In this document: piece by piece, positions 16,191-23,210 of the stretch
How positions within the stretch are numbered: the stretch's first letter is position 1
Layout of the letters: every line of letters starts with the position of its first letter
Source: JADGRB01 sp036267635
Lineage (GTDB): Bacteria; Myxococcota_A; Polyangia; Fen-1088
DNA length: 64,000 bases
Direction of reading: 5' to 3'
Assembly: GCA_036267635.1 (NCBI GenBank)
Contig: DATAVR010000083.1
Span: forward strand, 1 to 64,000
Notes under the pieces: model-generated
The model's input: only the letters and a program-made list of their open reading frames with translations
The model's database searches: none
Told to the model about the DNA's origin: nothing
Position numbers and translations under genes: made by a program

Positions 16191-16463
16191 ATGAAGTCGC
16201 TTTTCGCTGTTTTGCTGCTCTCGGGGGCGCTCGGTCTGGCGGCCGGCTGCGGTCCTCAGGACGCCTTCTGTCCCAGCGTCGGCGCCGACGCCGGCGGTGT
16301 CTGCCCGATCTTCGGCGACGACGCGACGGCCCCCGTACAGGACACCGGCACGGGCGGAAACGTCTGTCCGACGGGCCAGCATCTCGGCGACAATCCCGAC
16401 GGGAACCCCGACGGTGTCCTCATCTGCGTCTGTTCAAACGGAAGCGCGCCCCCCTGCCAATGA
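16191..16463 (+). CDS. Small cysteine-rich lipoprotein
   Basis: The 90-residue product has a lipoprotein signal peptide with lipobox LAAGC, so Cys19 would be lipidated. The mature part contains several Cys (CPSVG, GGVCPIF, NVCPTG, ICVCSNG, PPCQ) and an NPDGNPDG repeat, so disulfides are likely. I do not recognise a family. The ATG at 16191 was chosen because upstream in-frame starts push the hydrophobic signal far inside. A TTGACA hexamer lies at 16155-16160, but no good -10 is spaced from it. The stop codon falls inside the repeat array that follows. Confidence 0.7.
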   Translation: MKSLFAVLLLSGALGLAAGCGPQDAFCPSVGADAGGVCPIFGDDATAPVQDTGTGGNVCPTGQHLGDNPDGNPDGVLICVCSNGSAPPCQ

Positions 16464-16500
16464 TCGGCCAATGATCGGTCAATGATCGGCCAATGATCGA
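16457..16500. repeat. Four 11-bp direct repeats upstream of argC
   Basis: The 11-bp unit CCAATGATCGG occurs four times head to tail (16457, 16468, 16479, 16490); the third copy starts with T and the last ends with A. The 11-bp period places each copy on the same helix face. The array covers the lipoprotein stop and ends 24 bases before the argC start. Confidence 0.9.
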
Positions 16501-16524
16501 CGGAGATAACGGCCCACGCCGGCG

Positions 16525-17574
16525 ATGAAGCGCTTCAAAGCCGTGGTCATCGGCGGCACCGGGTACGGCGGCGCCGAGATGATCCGGCGCCTCCTGATTC
16601 ACCCCGACGTCGAGCTCACCCGCGTGGTCGCCGTCGATCACGTCGGCGAGCTCTTGGGCGCGGTTCACCCGCCGCTCACCGGTCGCAGCGAGCTGCGGTT
16701 CGAAAACGTCCCGCCCGCCGAGGCGGCGCGCGGGTGTGACGTCGCGCTGCTCGGCCTGCCGCACAAGGTGAGCGCGCTGCATGCGCCGGCGATCCTGGCG
16801 ACCGGCGCCAAGGTGGTCGACATGTCGGGCGACTTCCGGCTGCGCGACGCCGCCGCCTACGCCCGCTACTACGGCGCCGCGCACCCGCACCCCGAGGCGC
16901 TGGGAACGTTCGTCTACGGGTTGCCCGAGCTCAACCGTGAGGCGATCCGCACCGCGCGCGCGGTCGCCTCGCCTGGCTGCTTCGCGACCACCATCGAGCT
17001 CGGCCTGCTGCCGCTGGCGCGCGCGCGCATGCTGGCGGGCGTCGTTCACGTCGTGGGGATGACGGGGTCGTCGGGGAGCGGCGTCGCGCCGTCGGCGGGG
17101 ACGCACCATCCCGTGCGCGCGGTGAACCTGAAGACCTACAAGGTGCTCGAGCACCAGCACACCCCGGAGATCCTGGAGACGCTGGCGGCGGCCGGCGCGC
17201 CGCAAGTGGAGCTGCGGTTCGTGCCGGTCTCGGCGCCGCTCTCGCGCGGGATTCTGGCCACCAGCTTCGTCGAGCTGCCGATCGACGTCGAGGCGGGCGA
17301 GATCGAGGCGCTCTACCAGGCGGCCTACGCGGGCGAACCGTTCGTCCGTTTCGTGCGCGATCGCTTGCCCGAGGTGGCGGCCGTCGCCGGCAGCAACTAC
17401 GCCGAGGTCGGGTTCACGCTGGGCCCTCCGGCCGGCATTTCGCGAACGCTGGCCATCGTCAGCGCCACCGACAACCTGATCAAGGGCGGCGCCGGGCAGG
17501 CGATCCAGAACATGAACCTCATGCTGGGGCTGCCGGAGACCGCCTCGCTCGAGGATCCCGGCCCGTGGCCCTAG
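16525..17574 (+). CDS. argC: N-acetyl-gamma-glutamyl-phosphate reductase
   Basis: ArgC reduces N-acetylglutamyl-5-phosphate to the semialdehyde with NADPH in arginine synthesis. The 349 residues show the dinucleotide-binding GGTGYGGAEM start, VVDMSGDFRLRD, the catalytic Cys152 in ASPGCFAT, and the histidine region THHPVR. Length and order match the ArgC type 1 enzyme. It overlaps argB by ten bases, so the two are translated together. No other arginine genes (argJ, argD, argF) are in the window. The 11-bp repeat array just upstream may carry its promoter or an operator. Confidence 0.95.
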   Translation: MKRFKAVVIGGTGYGGAEMIRRLLIHPDVELTRVVAVDHVGELLGAVHPPLTGRSELRFENVPPAEAARGCDVALLGLPHKVSALHAPAILATGAKVVDMSGDFRLRDAAAYARYYGAAHPHPEALGTFVYGLPELNREAIRTARAVASPGCFATTIELGLLPLARARMLAGVVHVVGMTGSSGSGVAPSAGTHHPVRAVNLKTYKVLEHQHTPEILETLAAAGAPQVELRFVPVSAPLSRGILATSFVELPIDVEAGEIEALYQAAYAGEPFVRFVRDRLPEVAAVAGSNYAEVGFTLGPPAGISRTLAIVSATDNLIKGGAGQAIQNMNLMLGLPETASLEDPGPWP

Positions 17575-18386
17575 CCGCCGGTGCCGACCTGGTGGTCGTC
17601 AAGCTGGGGGGCGACGTGTTGACCGGGCCGGCGCTGGGGATCGCTGCGGCGCAGATTGCCCGGGCGCGCGGGTCGGACCGGCGTCTCGTCGTCGTGCACG
17701 GCGGGGGGCCGCAGACGACCGAGCTGTCGCGGCGCCTCGGGATCGAGCCGAGGTTGGTGGGCGGACGGCGCATCACCGACGAGGCGGCGCTCGACGTGGT
17801 GAAGATGGTGGTGGCTGGGCGGCTCAACGTCGATCTGGTCGCGGCGCTGCGGGCGGCCGGCGTGCCGGCGGTGGGCCTGTCGGGATCGAGCGGCGTCGTT
17901 CGCGCGCACCGGCGCCCGCCCCGTGTCGTCTCGGGGGCCGGTGGCGCGGCGATCGACTTCGGTCTGGTCGGCGACGTCGAGGGGTTCGATCTCGCGCTGC
18001 TCGAGGCGCTGGCCGCCGGCGGCTACTTGCCGGTGATCGCCTGCCTCGGCGCCGGCAGCGACGGCGACCCGTTGAACATCAACGCCGACGTGGTCGCCAG
18101 CCAACTGGCGGCGGCCCTGGGCGCGGCCGCGCTGGTCGCCTGCACCGCCGTCGGCGGCGTGCGGCGGGACAAGGACGACCCGGCCACGCGACTGCCGCGG
18201 TTGACCGTCGCCGAGGCACAGGCCGCGATCCGCGACGGCGTCGTCCAGGGGGGGATGATCCCCAAGCTCGAGGAGGCCTTCGCGCCGCTCGCCGCCGGCG
18301 TCGGCGCCGTGCACGTCGTCGCGCCCGGCGAGATCGCCGCCGCGCTGCAAGCGCCCGGCTCGGTCGGGACGCTGCTGGTGGCCTGA
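17565..18386 (+). CDS. argB: Acetylglutamate kinase
   Basis: ArgB phosphorylates N-acetylglutamate, the step before ArgC. The 273-residue sequence shows the amino-acid-kinase motifs VVVKLGGDVL near the N-terminus, VVVHGGGPQTTEL, GLSGSSGVV, NINADVVA and the closing GGMIPKL. The GTG start lies inside argC, with a ten-base overlap. Feedback inhibition by arginine depends on an N-terminal helix that is not obvious here, as the protein begins directly with the kinase core. It is probably the last gene of the argCB operon, since the next gene is convergent. Confidence 0.95.
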   Translation: MALAAGADLVVVKLGGDVLTGPALGIAAAQIARARGSDRRLVVVHGGGPQTTELSRRLGIEPRLVGGRRITDEAALDVVKMVVAGRLNVDLVAALRAAGVPAVGLSGSSGVVRAHRRPPRVVSGAGGAAIDFGLVGDVEGFDLALLEALAAGGYLPVIACLGAGSDGDPLNINADVVASQLAAALGAAALVACTAVGGVRRDKDDPATRLPRLTVAEAQAAIRDGVVQGGMIPKLEEAFAPLAAGVGAVHVVAPGEIAAALQAPGSVGTLLVA

Positions 18387-18409
18387 GCGCCCGGCGCTCG
18401 CGCGCGGCC

Positions 18410-19903
18410 TCAGCGCGAAGCGTGCCCGGTAGCGTGCCCGGTGTGGAAGATCGGCGCCGCCCGCGAGGCGCCGAGACCGAAGCGCGGCAGGCGACAGTCG
18501 ACGGTGTAGACCAGCACCAACAACAGCGCCCCCAGCGCCGCGACCGCGCCGGCGCGGGCCCGAGCCCGCCGCCACATCCAGGCGACCGCGAGGCCGAAGA
18601 GACCGCAGAGGATCGGCGCCACGAACTGCAGGTAGGCGCCCTTGATGGGGCCGAAGTCGTCGTCGGGATATTTGGTGGCGAAGTGCATCTGCCCCAGCAG
18701 CGCCAGCAGCGGAGCGACGAGCAGCACCGGCCGGGGATCCGCCGGGCGGCGGCGCAGCGCCCGCACGGCGCCGAACCAGGCGAGCAGCGTCAGGAGCGCG
18801 ATGACCGTCCCGCCGATCACCGAGAGGCAGCTCAGGTCGAAGGCGAGGACGGGGATCGGCCGGTGCGCGATGAGGAGGCTGGGGGTCGTCAACGCCCAGG
18901 TCGCGAACATGTAGCTGTAGTAGTCGGCGAAGGTGCTGGCGACGAGGACCGGGAAAAACCGCGGCTCGGGCCAGTAACCGATCGGGGCGTACGGGTAGCC
19001 GAAGATGGCGCCGTCCCACTGCCAGTAGAAGCCGGCCGTTCGTCGATAGAGGTAGGGGATCGCCTCGTACGGCGCCTGGTTGGCTCGCAACGCCCCCTCG
19101 TATCCCGTCGGCGCGGGCTGACCGTAGAGGACCTGGTTGCGGACGAAGAACCATCCTGAAAGCGCGACCACGATCGCCGCGCCGATGGCGAACGGCTTCC
19201 AGCGGAGGCGGAGCGCCTGCCGCCAGCTCTCGGGTGCACGCCACAGATCGAGCGCCAGCGCCAGGAGCAGCGCCAGGACCAGCACCGTCGCCGACACCTT
19301 GGTGATGAGCGCCAGCCCCAGCCAGAGCGCCAACCAGGCGACCGGCTTGCTGCGCCCGGCGCGGGCCGCCTCGACCGCCGCGGGCGCGGCGACGAGCGCC
19401 AGCGCGCAGAGCAACGTGCTCAGCGTTTCGTTGCTGACCATCCCGTCGAGCTGCACGCCCACCGGAAGCACGGCGGCCGTGAAGAGCGCCACCACCCGCG
19501 CCAGCCGCGACTCCGGGAGCCAGCGCTCGAGCCCGATCCAGACGACGACCAGGCGGCAGACGCCGAGGAGCGCCGCCAGCCAGCCGAGCGCGCCGGGGCC
19601 GAGACCGAGCTTCACCAGCGCCGCCCCGATCAGATAGTAGAGCGGCGGGTGGTAGGCGGCGGCGTTCAGATCGAGCGGCGGCAGCGCGCCGTGGAGGGCG
19701 ATGTACTGCAGGTAGGGCCAGTGGGTGTTGAAGTCGAACCCCCGGGCCACGTCGTAGGTGGTCGCCATCGAGATCCGCAGCAGGACCCCCAGTGACAGGG
19801 CCGCCGCTTCCGGCAGGCGTTCGCGCAGGCGCGTCACGAACAGACAGAGTGCCACGAGCGCGGTTTTGGCGCTCCCGTCGATCTGGGCGTCTAATTTACC
19901 CAT
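18410..19903 (-). CDS. Multi-spanning membrane glycosyltransferase, GT39/ArnT-like
   Basis: The 497-residue protein has about ten to twelve hydrophobic segments. An early extramembrane loop with GFDFNTHWPYLQY and YHPPLYYL resembles the GT39/PMT family, where an acidic residue in the first loop acts on a lipid-linked sugar. The central part (GWFFVRNQVLYGQPAPTGYE) is also typical of these enzymes. Sugar donor and acceptor are unknown. The start codon overlaps the divergent gene's start in a CATG, so promoters for each gene must lie in the other coding region or one of the starts is wrong. Confidence 0.7.
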   Translation of the reverse strand: MGKLDAQIDGSAKTALVALCLFVTRLRERLPEAAALSLGVLLRISMATTYDVARGFDFNTHWPYLQYIALHGALPPLDLNAAAYHPPLYYLIGAALVKLGLGPGALGWLAALLGVCRLVVVWIGLERWLPESRLARVVALFTAAVLPVGVQLDGMVSNETLSTLLCALALVAAPAAVEAARAGRSKPVAWLALWLGLALITKVSATVLVLALLLALALDLWRAPESWRQALRLRWKPFAIGAAIVVALSGWFFVRNQVLYGQPAPTGYEGALRANQAPYEAIPYLYRRTAGFYWQWDGAIFGYPYAPIGYWPEPRFFPVLVASTFADYYSYMFATWALTTPSLLIAHRPIPVLAFDLSCLSVIGGTVIALLTLLAWFGAVRALRRRPADPRPVLLVAPLLALLGQMHFATKYPDDDFGPIKGAYLQFVAPILCGLFGLAVAWMWRRARARAGAVAALGALLLVLVYTVDCRLPRFGLGASRAAPIFHTGHATGHASR

Positions 19904-20492
19904 GGGGCGCCTGCAGACTCACGTCCGCAACAAGTTCGTGGCCGGCGTGCTGGCCGCGATCCCAGTGGCGGTCACCTTCTTCGTCCTCTGGTACGTCGAC
20001 AGCAAGGCCCGCTCGATCTTGCGGATCGACGTCCCCTTCCTGGGGATCGCCATCGCGCTCGGGGCCATCTACCTGCTCGGCCTGTTCGTCACCAGCGTCG
20101 TCGGCAGGTTCCTGATCGGCATCACCGACTGGATCCTGGGGCACGTCCCCGGGCTGCGCGATCTCTACCGGGCCTGGAAGCAGGTCGCGCTCACCGACGC
20201 GCACGACGGGGCGTTCGGGATCTTCGGCCGCGTGGTGCTGGTGCCCGACGAGGCGGGGCGGGGGATGGTCATCGGCTTCACCAGCGGCCACGCCGTCGAG
20301 GGCGATCCGGAGATCTGCTGCGTGTTCATTCCGGCCTCACCCAATCCGACCAGCGGGCGGCTGCACTTCATTCCCCAGAGCCGCTGCATTCGGGTCGACC
20401 TGGCGCCGCAAGAGGCGATCAAGATGATCATCTCGGGCGGCAACTACCTGCCCCGCGCCATCGGCGCGGCGACCGCCGGCGCGCCGCGATGA
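19902..20492 (+). CDS. DUF502 membrane protein
   Basis: The 196-residue protein begins GRLQTHVRNKFVAGVLAAIP, the usual DUF502 opening, with two transmembrane helices (about residues 14-33 and 45-66). A soluble domain follows, with VPLRDLYRAWKQV-like and GFVIGFTSG-like elements (here GLRDLYRAWKQ and MVIGFTSGHA) and CVFIPASPNPTSGR. The family's function is unknown. The start overlaps the divergent glycosyltransferase start within CATG; the N-terminus agrees with the family, so I trust this start. It is followed 55 bases later by another uncharacterised membrane gene. Confidence 0.85.
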   Translation: MGRLQTHVRNKFVAGVLAAIPVAVTFFVLWYVDSKARSILRIDVPFLGIAIALGAIYLLGLFVTSVVGRFLIGITDWILGHVPGLRDLYRAWKQVALTDAHDGAFGIFGRVVLVPDEAGRGMVIGFTSGHAVEGDPEICCVFIPASPNPTSGRLHFIPQSRCIRVDLAPQEAIKMIISGGNYLPRAIGAATAGAPR

Positions 20493-20547
20493 GCTTCGGC
20501 CCCGGTTGAGCGGGACGCGCCCGGCTTTGGTGGGTAGGTTGTCGGGC

Positions 20548-21015
20548 ATGGACGCGCCCGATCGGCCTCAACGCCCGGAAGAGGACCACGCCCTCATGGC
20601 GGCGGAGAAGTTGGCGCACTGGCTCGACGACCGGTTTCTGGACCCGCTGCTCGGGCTGCTCTTGCCCGGGCTGGGAGATCTGCTCGGCTCGGCGCTGGGG
20701 CTTTATCCGGTCCTCCTGGCCTGGCAGCGGCGGGCGCCCAAGGGGCTGCTCGCGCGCATGCTGCTGAACCTGGCGGTCGACGCGGCCGGCGGCTCGATCC
20801 CGATCCTGGGCGACCTGTGGGACTTCGTCTTCAAGGCCCACGCGCGCAACCTGGCGCTGCTCCGATCGCGCACGGGCGGCGCCGCCATCCGCGGTCACTG
20901 GTCCGACAATCTGGTGGTCGCGCTGGCGATCGTCGCGCTGTTGGCGGCGTTCGCCGTGCCGATCTTGGTCGCCATCGGGATCTGGCGTCTCGTCGCCCGC
21001 GCCCTCGGCAAGTAA
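20548..21015 (+). CDS. DUF4112 family membrane protein
   Basis: The 155-residue protein has the family layout: LAHWLDDRFLDPLLG, a Gly/Leu-rich LLLPGLGDLLGSALGLY helix, and a second part with IPILGDLWDFVFKAH followed by NLALLRSR. One more hydrophobic helix lies at the C-terminus. DUF4112 proteins are small membrane proteins of unknown function. The ATG at 20548 was chosen over an upstream GTG because the family starts close to the LAHWLDD segment. Confidence 0.8.
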   Translation: MDAPDRPQRPEEDHALMAAEKLAHWLDDRFLDPLLGLLLPGLGDLLGSALGLYPVLLAWQRRAPKGLLARMLLNLAVDAAGGSIPILGDLWDFVFKAHARNLALLRSRTGGAAIRGHWSDNLVVALAIVALLAAFAVPILVAIGIWRLVARALGK

Positions 21016-21044
21016 AGCCGTCTCTCTGCTAGCTTGAGGTGCAG

Positions 21045-22379
21045 ATGACCGACGAGCCGGGCGCCGACGCGGCGAAGCCTTTGCGTTCAATCACGCGGGC
21101 GTTGCGGCACCGCAACTACCGCCTGTTTTTCGCCGGGCAGAGCATCTCGCTGGTCGGCACCTGGCTCACCCGGGTCGCCACCAGCTGGCTCGTCTACCGG
21201 CTCACCGGCTCGGCGCTCTTGCTGGGGATCGTCGGTTTTTCCGGCCAGATCCCGACCTTCTTCCTGGCGCCGGTGGCGGGCGTGTGGGTCGATCGCTGGA
21301 ACCGCCACCGGGTCCTGGTGGTGACCCAGGCGCTGGCGATGATCCAGTCCGCGCTGCTGGCGGCCCTGGCCTGGTCGGGGCACATGACCGTCGCCCGCAT
21401 CGCGGCGTTGAGCGTCGCGCAGGGGCTCATCAACGCCTTCGACATGCCGGCGCGGCAGGCCTTCGTGGTGGAGATGGTGACCGATCGCGCCGACCTGCCC
21501 AACGCGATCGCGCTCAACTCGTCGATGGTCAACGCCGCGCGGCTCATCGGGCCGTCGGTGGCGGGGATCCTGATCGGTCTCTTCGGCGAGGGGTGGTGCT
21601 TCGCCATCGACGCTGTCAGCTATCTGGCCGTGATCGCCTCCCTGCTGGCGATGCGGATCGTTCCGCGCCCGCGCGCGCCGCGAACGACGCGCGTCGGAGC
21701 GGAGCTCGCCGAGGGATTCCGCTACGTGGTCGGCAGCGTGCCGATCCGATCGGTGCTGCTCCTCTTGGCCGTGGTCAGCCTGATGGGGATGCCCTACACC
21801 GTTCTCATGCCGGTGGTGGCCACGCAGGTGCTGCACGGACGGGCGCACACGCTCGGTTTCCTGATGGCCGCCTCCGGCGCCGGCGCGCTCGCCGGGGCGC
21901 TCTATCTGGCCTCGCGCACCACCGTCGTCGGCCTCGGGCGCGTCATCGCCATCGCGGCGGCGGTCTTCGGCGCCAGCCTGATCGCCTTCTCACTGTCTCA
22001 TCGCTTGTGGCTGTCGCTGGTCCTGATGGTTCCGACCGGCGCGGGGATGATGGTGCAGATGGCCGCCAGCAACACCGTCCTGCAGACGATCGTCGACGAG
22101 GACAAGCGCGGGCGGGTCATGAGCTTCTACGCCATGGCGTTCTTCGGCACCGTGCCGTTCGGGAGCCTGCTGGCGGGAACCTTGGCCGACAAGGTCGGGG
22201 CCCCCAACACCATCGGGATCGGTGGCATCGTTTGTGTCTTGGGGGCGGTGCTCTTCTTCCGCGCGCTCCCCGAGCTGCGGCGGCTGACGCGCCCCATCTA
22301 TGTGCGGCTGGGGATCATCCCCGAGATCGCCGAAGGGCTCCGGAGCGCGTCGCAGCTCCCCGTCACGCCCGAGGATTGA
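21045..22379 (+). CDS. MFS transporter, EntS/MFS_3-type exporter
   Basis: This is a twelve-helix major facilitator with the MFS_3 pattern: RSITRALRHRNYRLFFAGQS at the N-terminus, the loop-2/3 motif GVWVDRWNRHRVL, and PARQAFVVEMV. The family includes the enterobactin exporter EntS and many small-molecule efflux proteins; the substrate here is unknown. The ATG at 21045 has GAGG five bases upstream; a GTG two codons earlier is less likely. It is convergent with the next gene and follows the DUF4112 gene by 29 bases. Confidence 0.85.
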   Translation: MTDEPGADAAKPLRSITRALRHRNYRLFFAGQSISLVGTWLTRVATSWLVYRLTGSALLLGIVGFSGQIPTFFLAPVAGVWVDRWNRHRVLVVTQALAMIQSALLAALAWSGHMTVARIAALSVAQGLINAFDMPARQAFVVEMVTDRADLPNAIALNSSMVNAARLIGPSVAGILIGLFGEGWCFAIDAVSYLAVIASLLAMRIVPRPRAPRTTRVGAELAEGFRYVVGSVPIRSVLLLLAVVSLMGMPYTVLMPVVATQVLHGRAHTLGFLMAASGAGALAGALYLASRTTVVGLGRVIAIAAAVFGASLIAFSLSHRLWLSLVLMVPTGAGMMVQMAASNTVLQTIVDEDKRGRVMSFYAMAFFGTVPFGSLLAGTLADKVGAPNTIGIGGIVCVLGAVLFFRALPELRRLTRPIYVRLGIIPEIAEGLRSASQLPVTPED

Positions 22380-22405
22380 GGCGACGACGGCCGTTCGCCG
22401 GGCGC

Positions 22406-23173
22406 TCAGCGATCGGGGAGCACGACGATCTCGGTCGCCGGGCGGGCCTTGACCGAGGTCAGCGTGACCGTCGGGCTGGTGGCGCGTCGGACGTTGGCCT
22501 TGCGCTCGAGAAAGAGATCGAGCGTGTCGGTCTTGTAATGCATCGGCACGATCATCAAGCGCGGGTGCAGCTCGTCGATCACGCGCGTCGCCTGGTAAGC
22601 GTCGAGCGTCGTCCCGCCGCCGACCGGGACCAGCAGCACGTCGACCGAGCCGATCGCCTCCAGCTGATCGTCGTCGAGCGTGTGGCCGAGGTCGCCCAGG
22701 TGGGCGATGCGCAGGCCGCCGACCTCGAAGATGAAGACGGTGTCGAGCCCACGCGCGGCACCCCGCTTGTCGTCATGGTAGACGCCGACCGAGCGGATGG
22801 AGACGTCGCGGAAGCGCTCGTCGATCCGGGTCCAACCTTTCTTGTCGGCGGTGAGACCATGGAGAACGTGCGGCGCGCCGGTCGACATCCGGAAGTTGTT
22901 GTGGTCGGGGTGCTCATGGCTGACGGTCACCACGTCGGCGTGGAGGTTGGCCGGCAGCGGGTAGCCGGCTGACTTGCCGAACGGGTCCATGAGCACCCGG
23001 GTCCCAGCCGCCGTCTCGAGCAGAAAACAGGACTGTCCGTACCAGGTCAGCTTGCCGACCACCGGTGCCCCGGCGGCGCCCGCGCCCGGCGCCCGCAGGA
23101 TCGCCACGAGCCCGAGCAGAAGCGCCCAGCCGTGAGGGCGGAGACGGCAGCGAAGGGGACGGGGAGACGACAT
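22406..23173 (-). CDS. Exported metallo-beta-lactamase-fold hydrolase, UlaG-like
   Basis: The 255-residue protein has a signal peptide (about residues 1-33, ending AGAAG) followed by a metal-dependent hydrolase core. The motifs are LTWYGQSCFLLE, VVTVSHEHPDHNN, IRSVGVYHDD, IAHLGDLGHTLDD and the C-terminal IVPMHYKTD. This is the UlaG/YtkL branch of the superfamily, here exported rather than cytosolic. The start at 23173 avoids a poorly supported longer N-terminus and sits next to the 16-bp palindrome shared with uvrC. The substrate is unknown. Confidence 0.75.
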   Translation of the reverse strand: MSSPRPLRCRLRPHGWALLLGLVAILRAPGAGAAGAPVVGKLTWYGQSCFLLETAAGTRVLMDPFGKSAGYPLPANLHADVVTVSHEHPDHNNFRMSTGAPHVLHGLTADKKGWTRIDERFRDVSIRSVGVYHDDKRGAARGLDTVFIFEVGGLRIAHLGDLGHTLDDDQLEAIGSVDVLLVPVGGGTTLDAYQATRVIDELHPRLMIVPMHYKTDTLDLFLERKANVRRATSPTVTLTSVKARPATEIVVLPDR

Positions 23174-23184
23174 GCGGCGCGAAT

Positions 23185-23200
23185 ATAACGCGCGCGTTAT
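23185..23200. promoter_or_regulatory. 16-bp perfect palindrome between divergent genes
   Basis: ATAACGCGCGCGTTAT is perfectly self-complementary and lies between the divergent hydrolase and uvrC starts. It overlaps TATAAC on the plus strand (23184-23189) and AATAAC on the minus strand, both reasonable -10 hexamers, so it may be an operator over a bidirectional promoter. The regulator is unknown. Confidence 0.6.
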
Positions 23201-23210
23201 TGTTACGCGT

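Noticed and set aside
16457..16500. Short tandem repeats considered as CRISPR or ARG boxes
   Set aside because: Units are only 11 bp with no spacers, and do not match the ArgR consensus.
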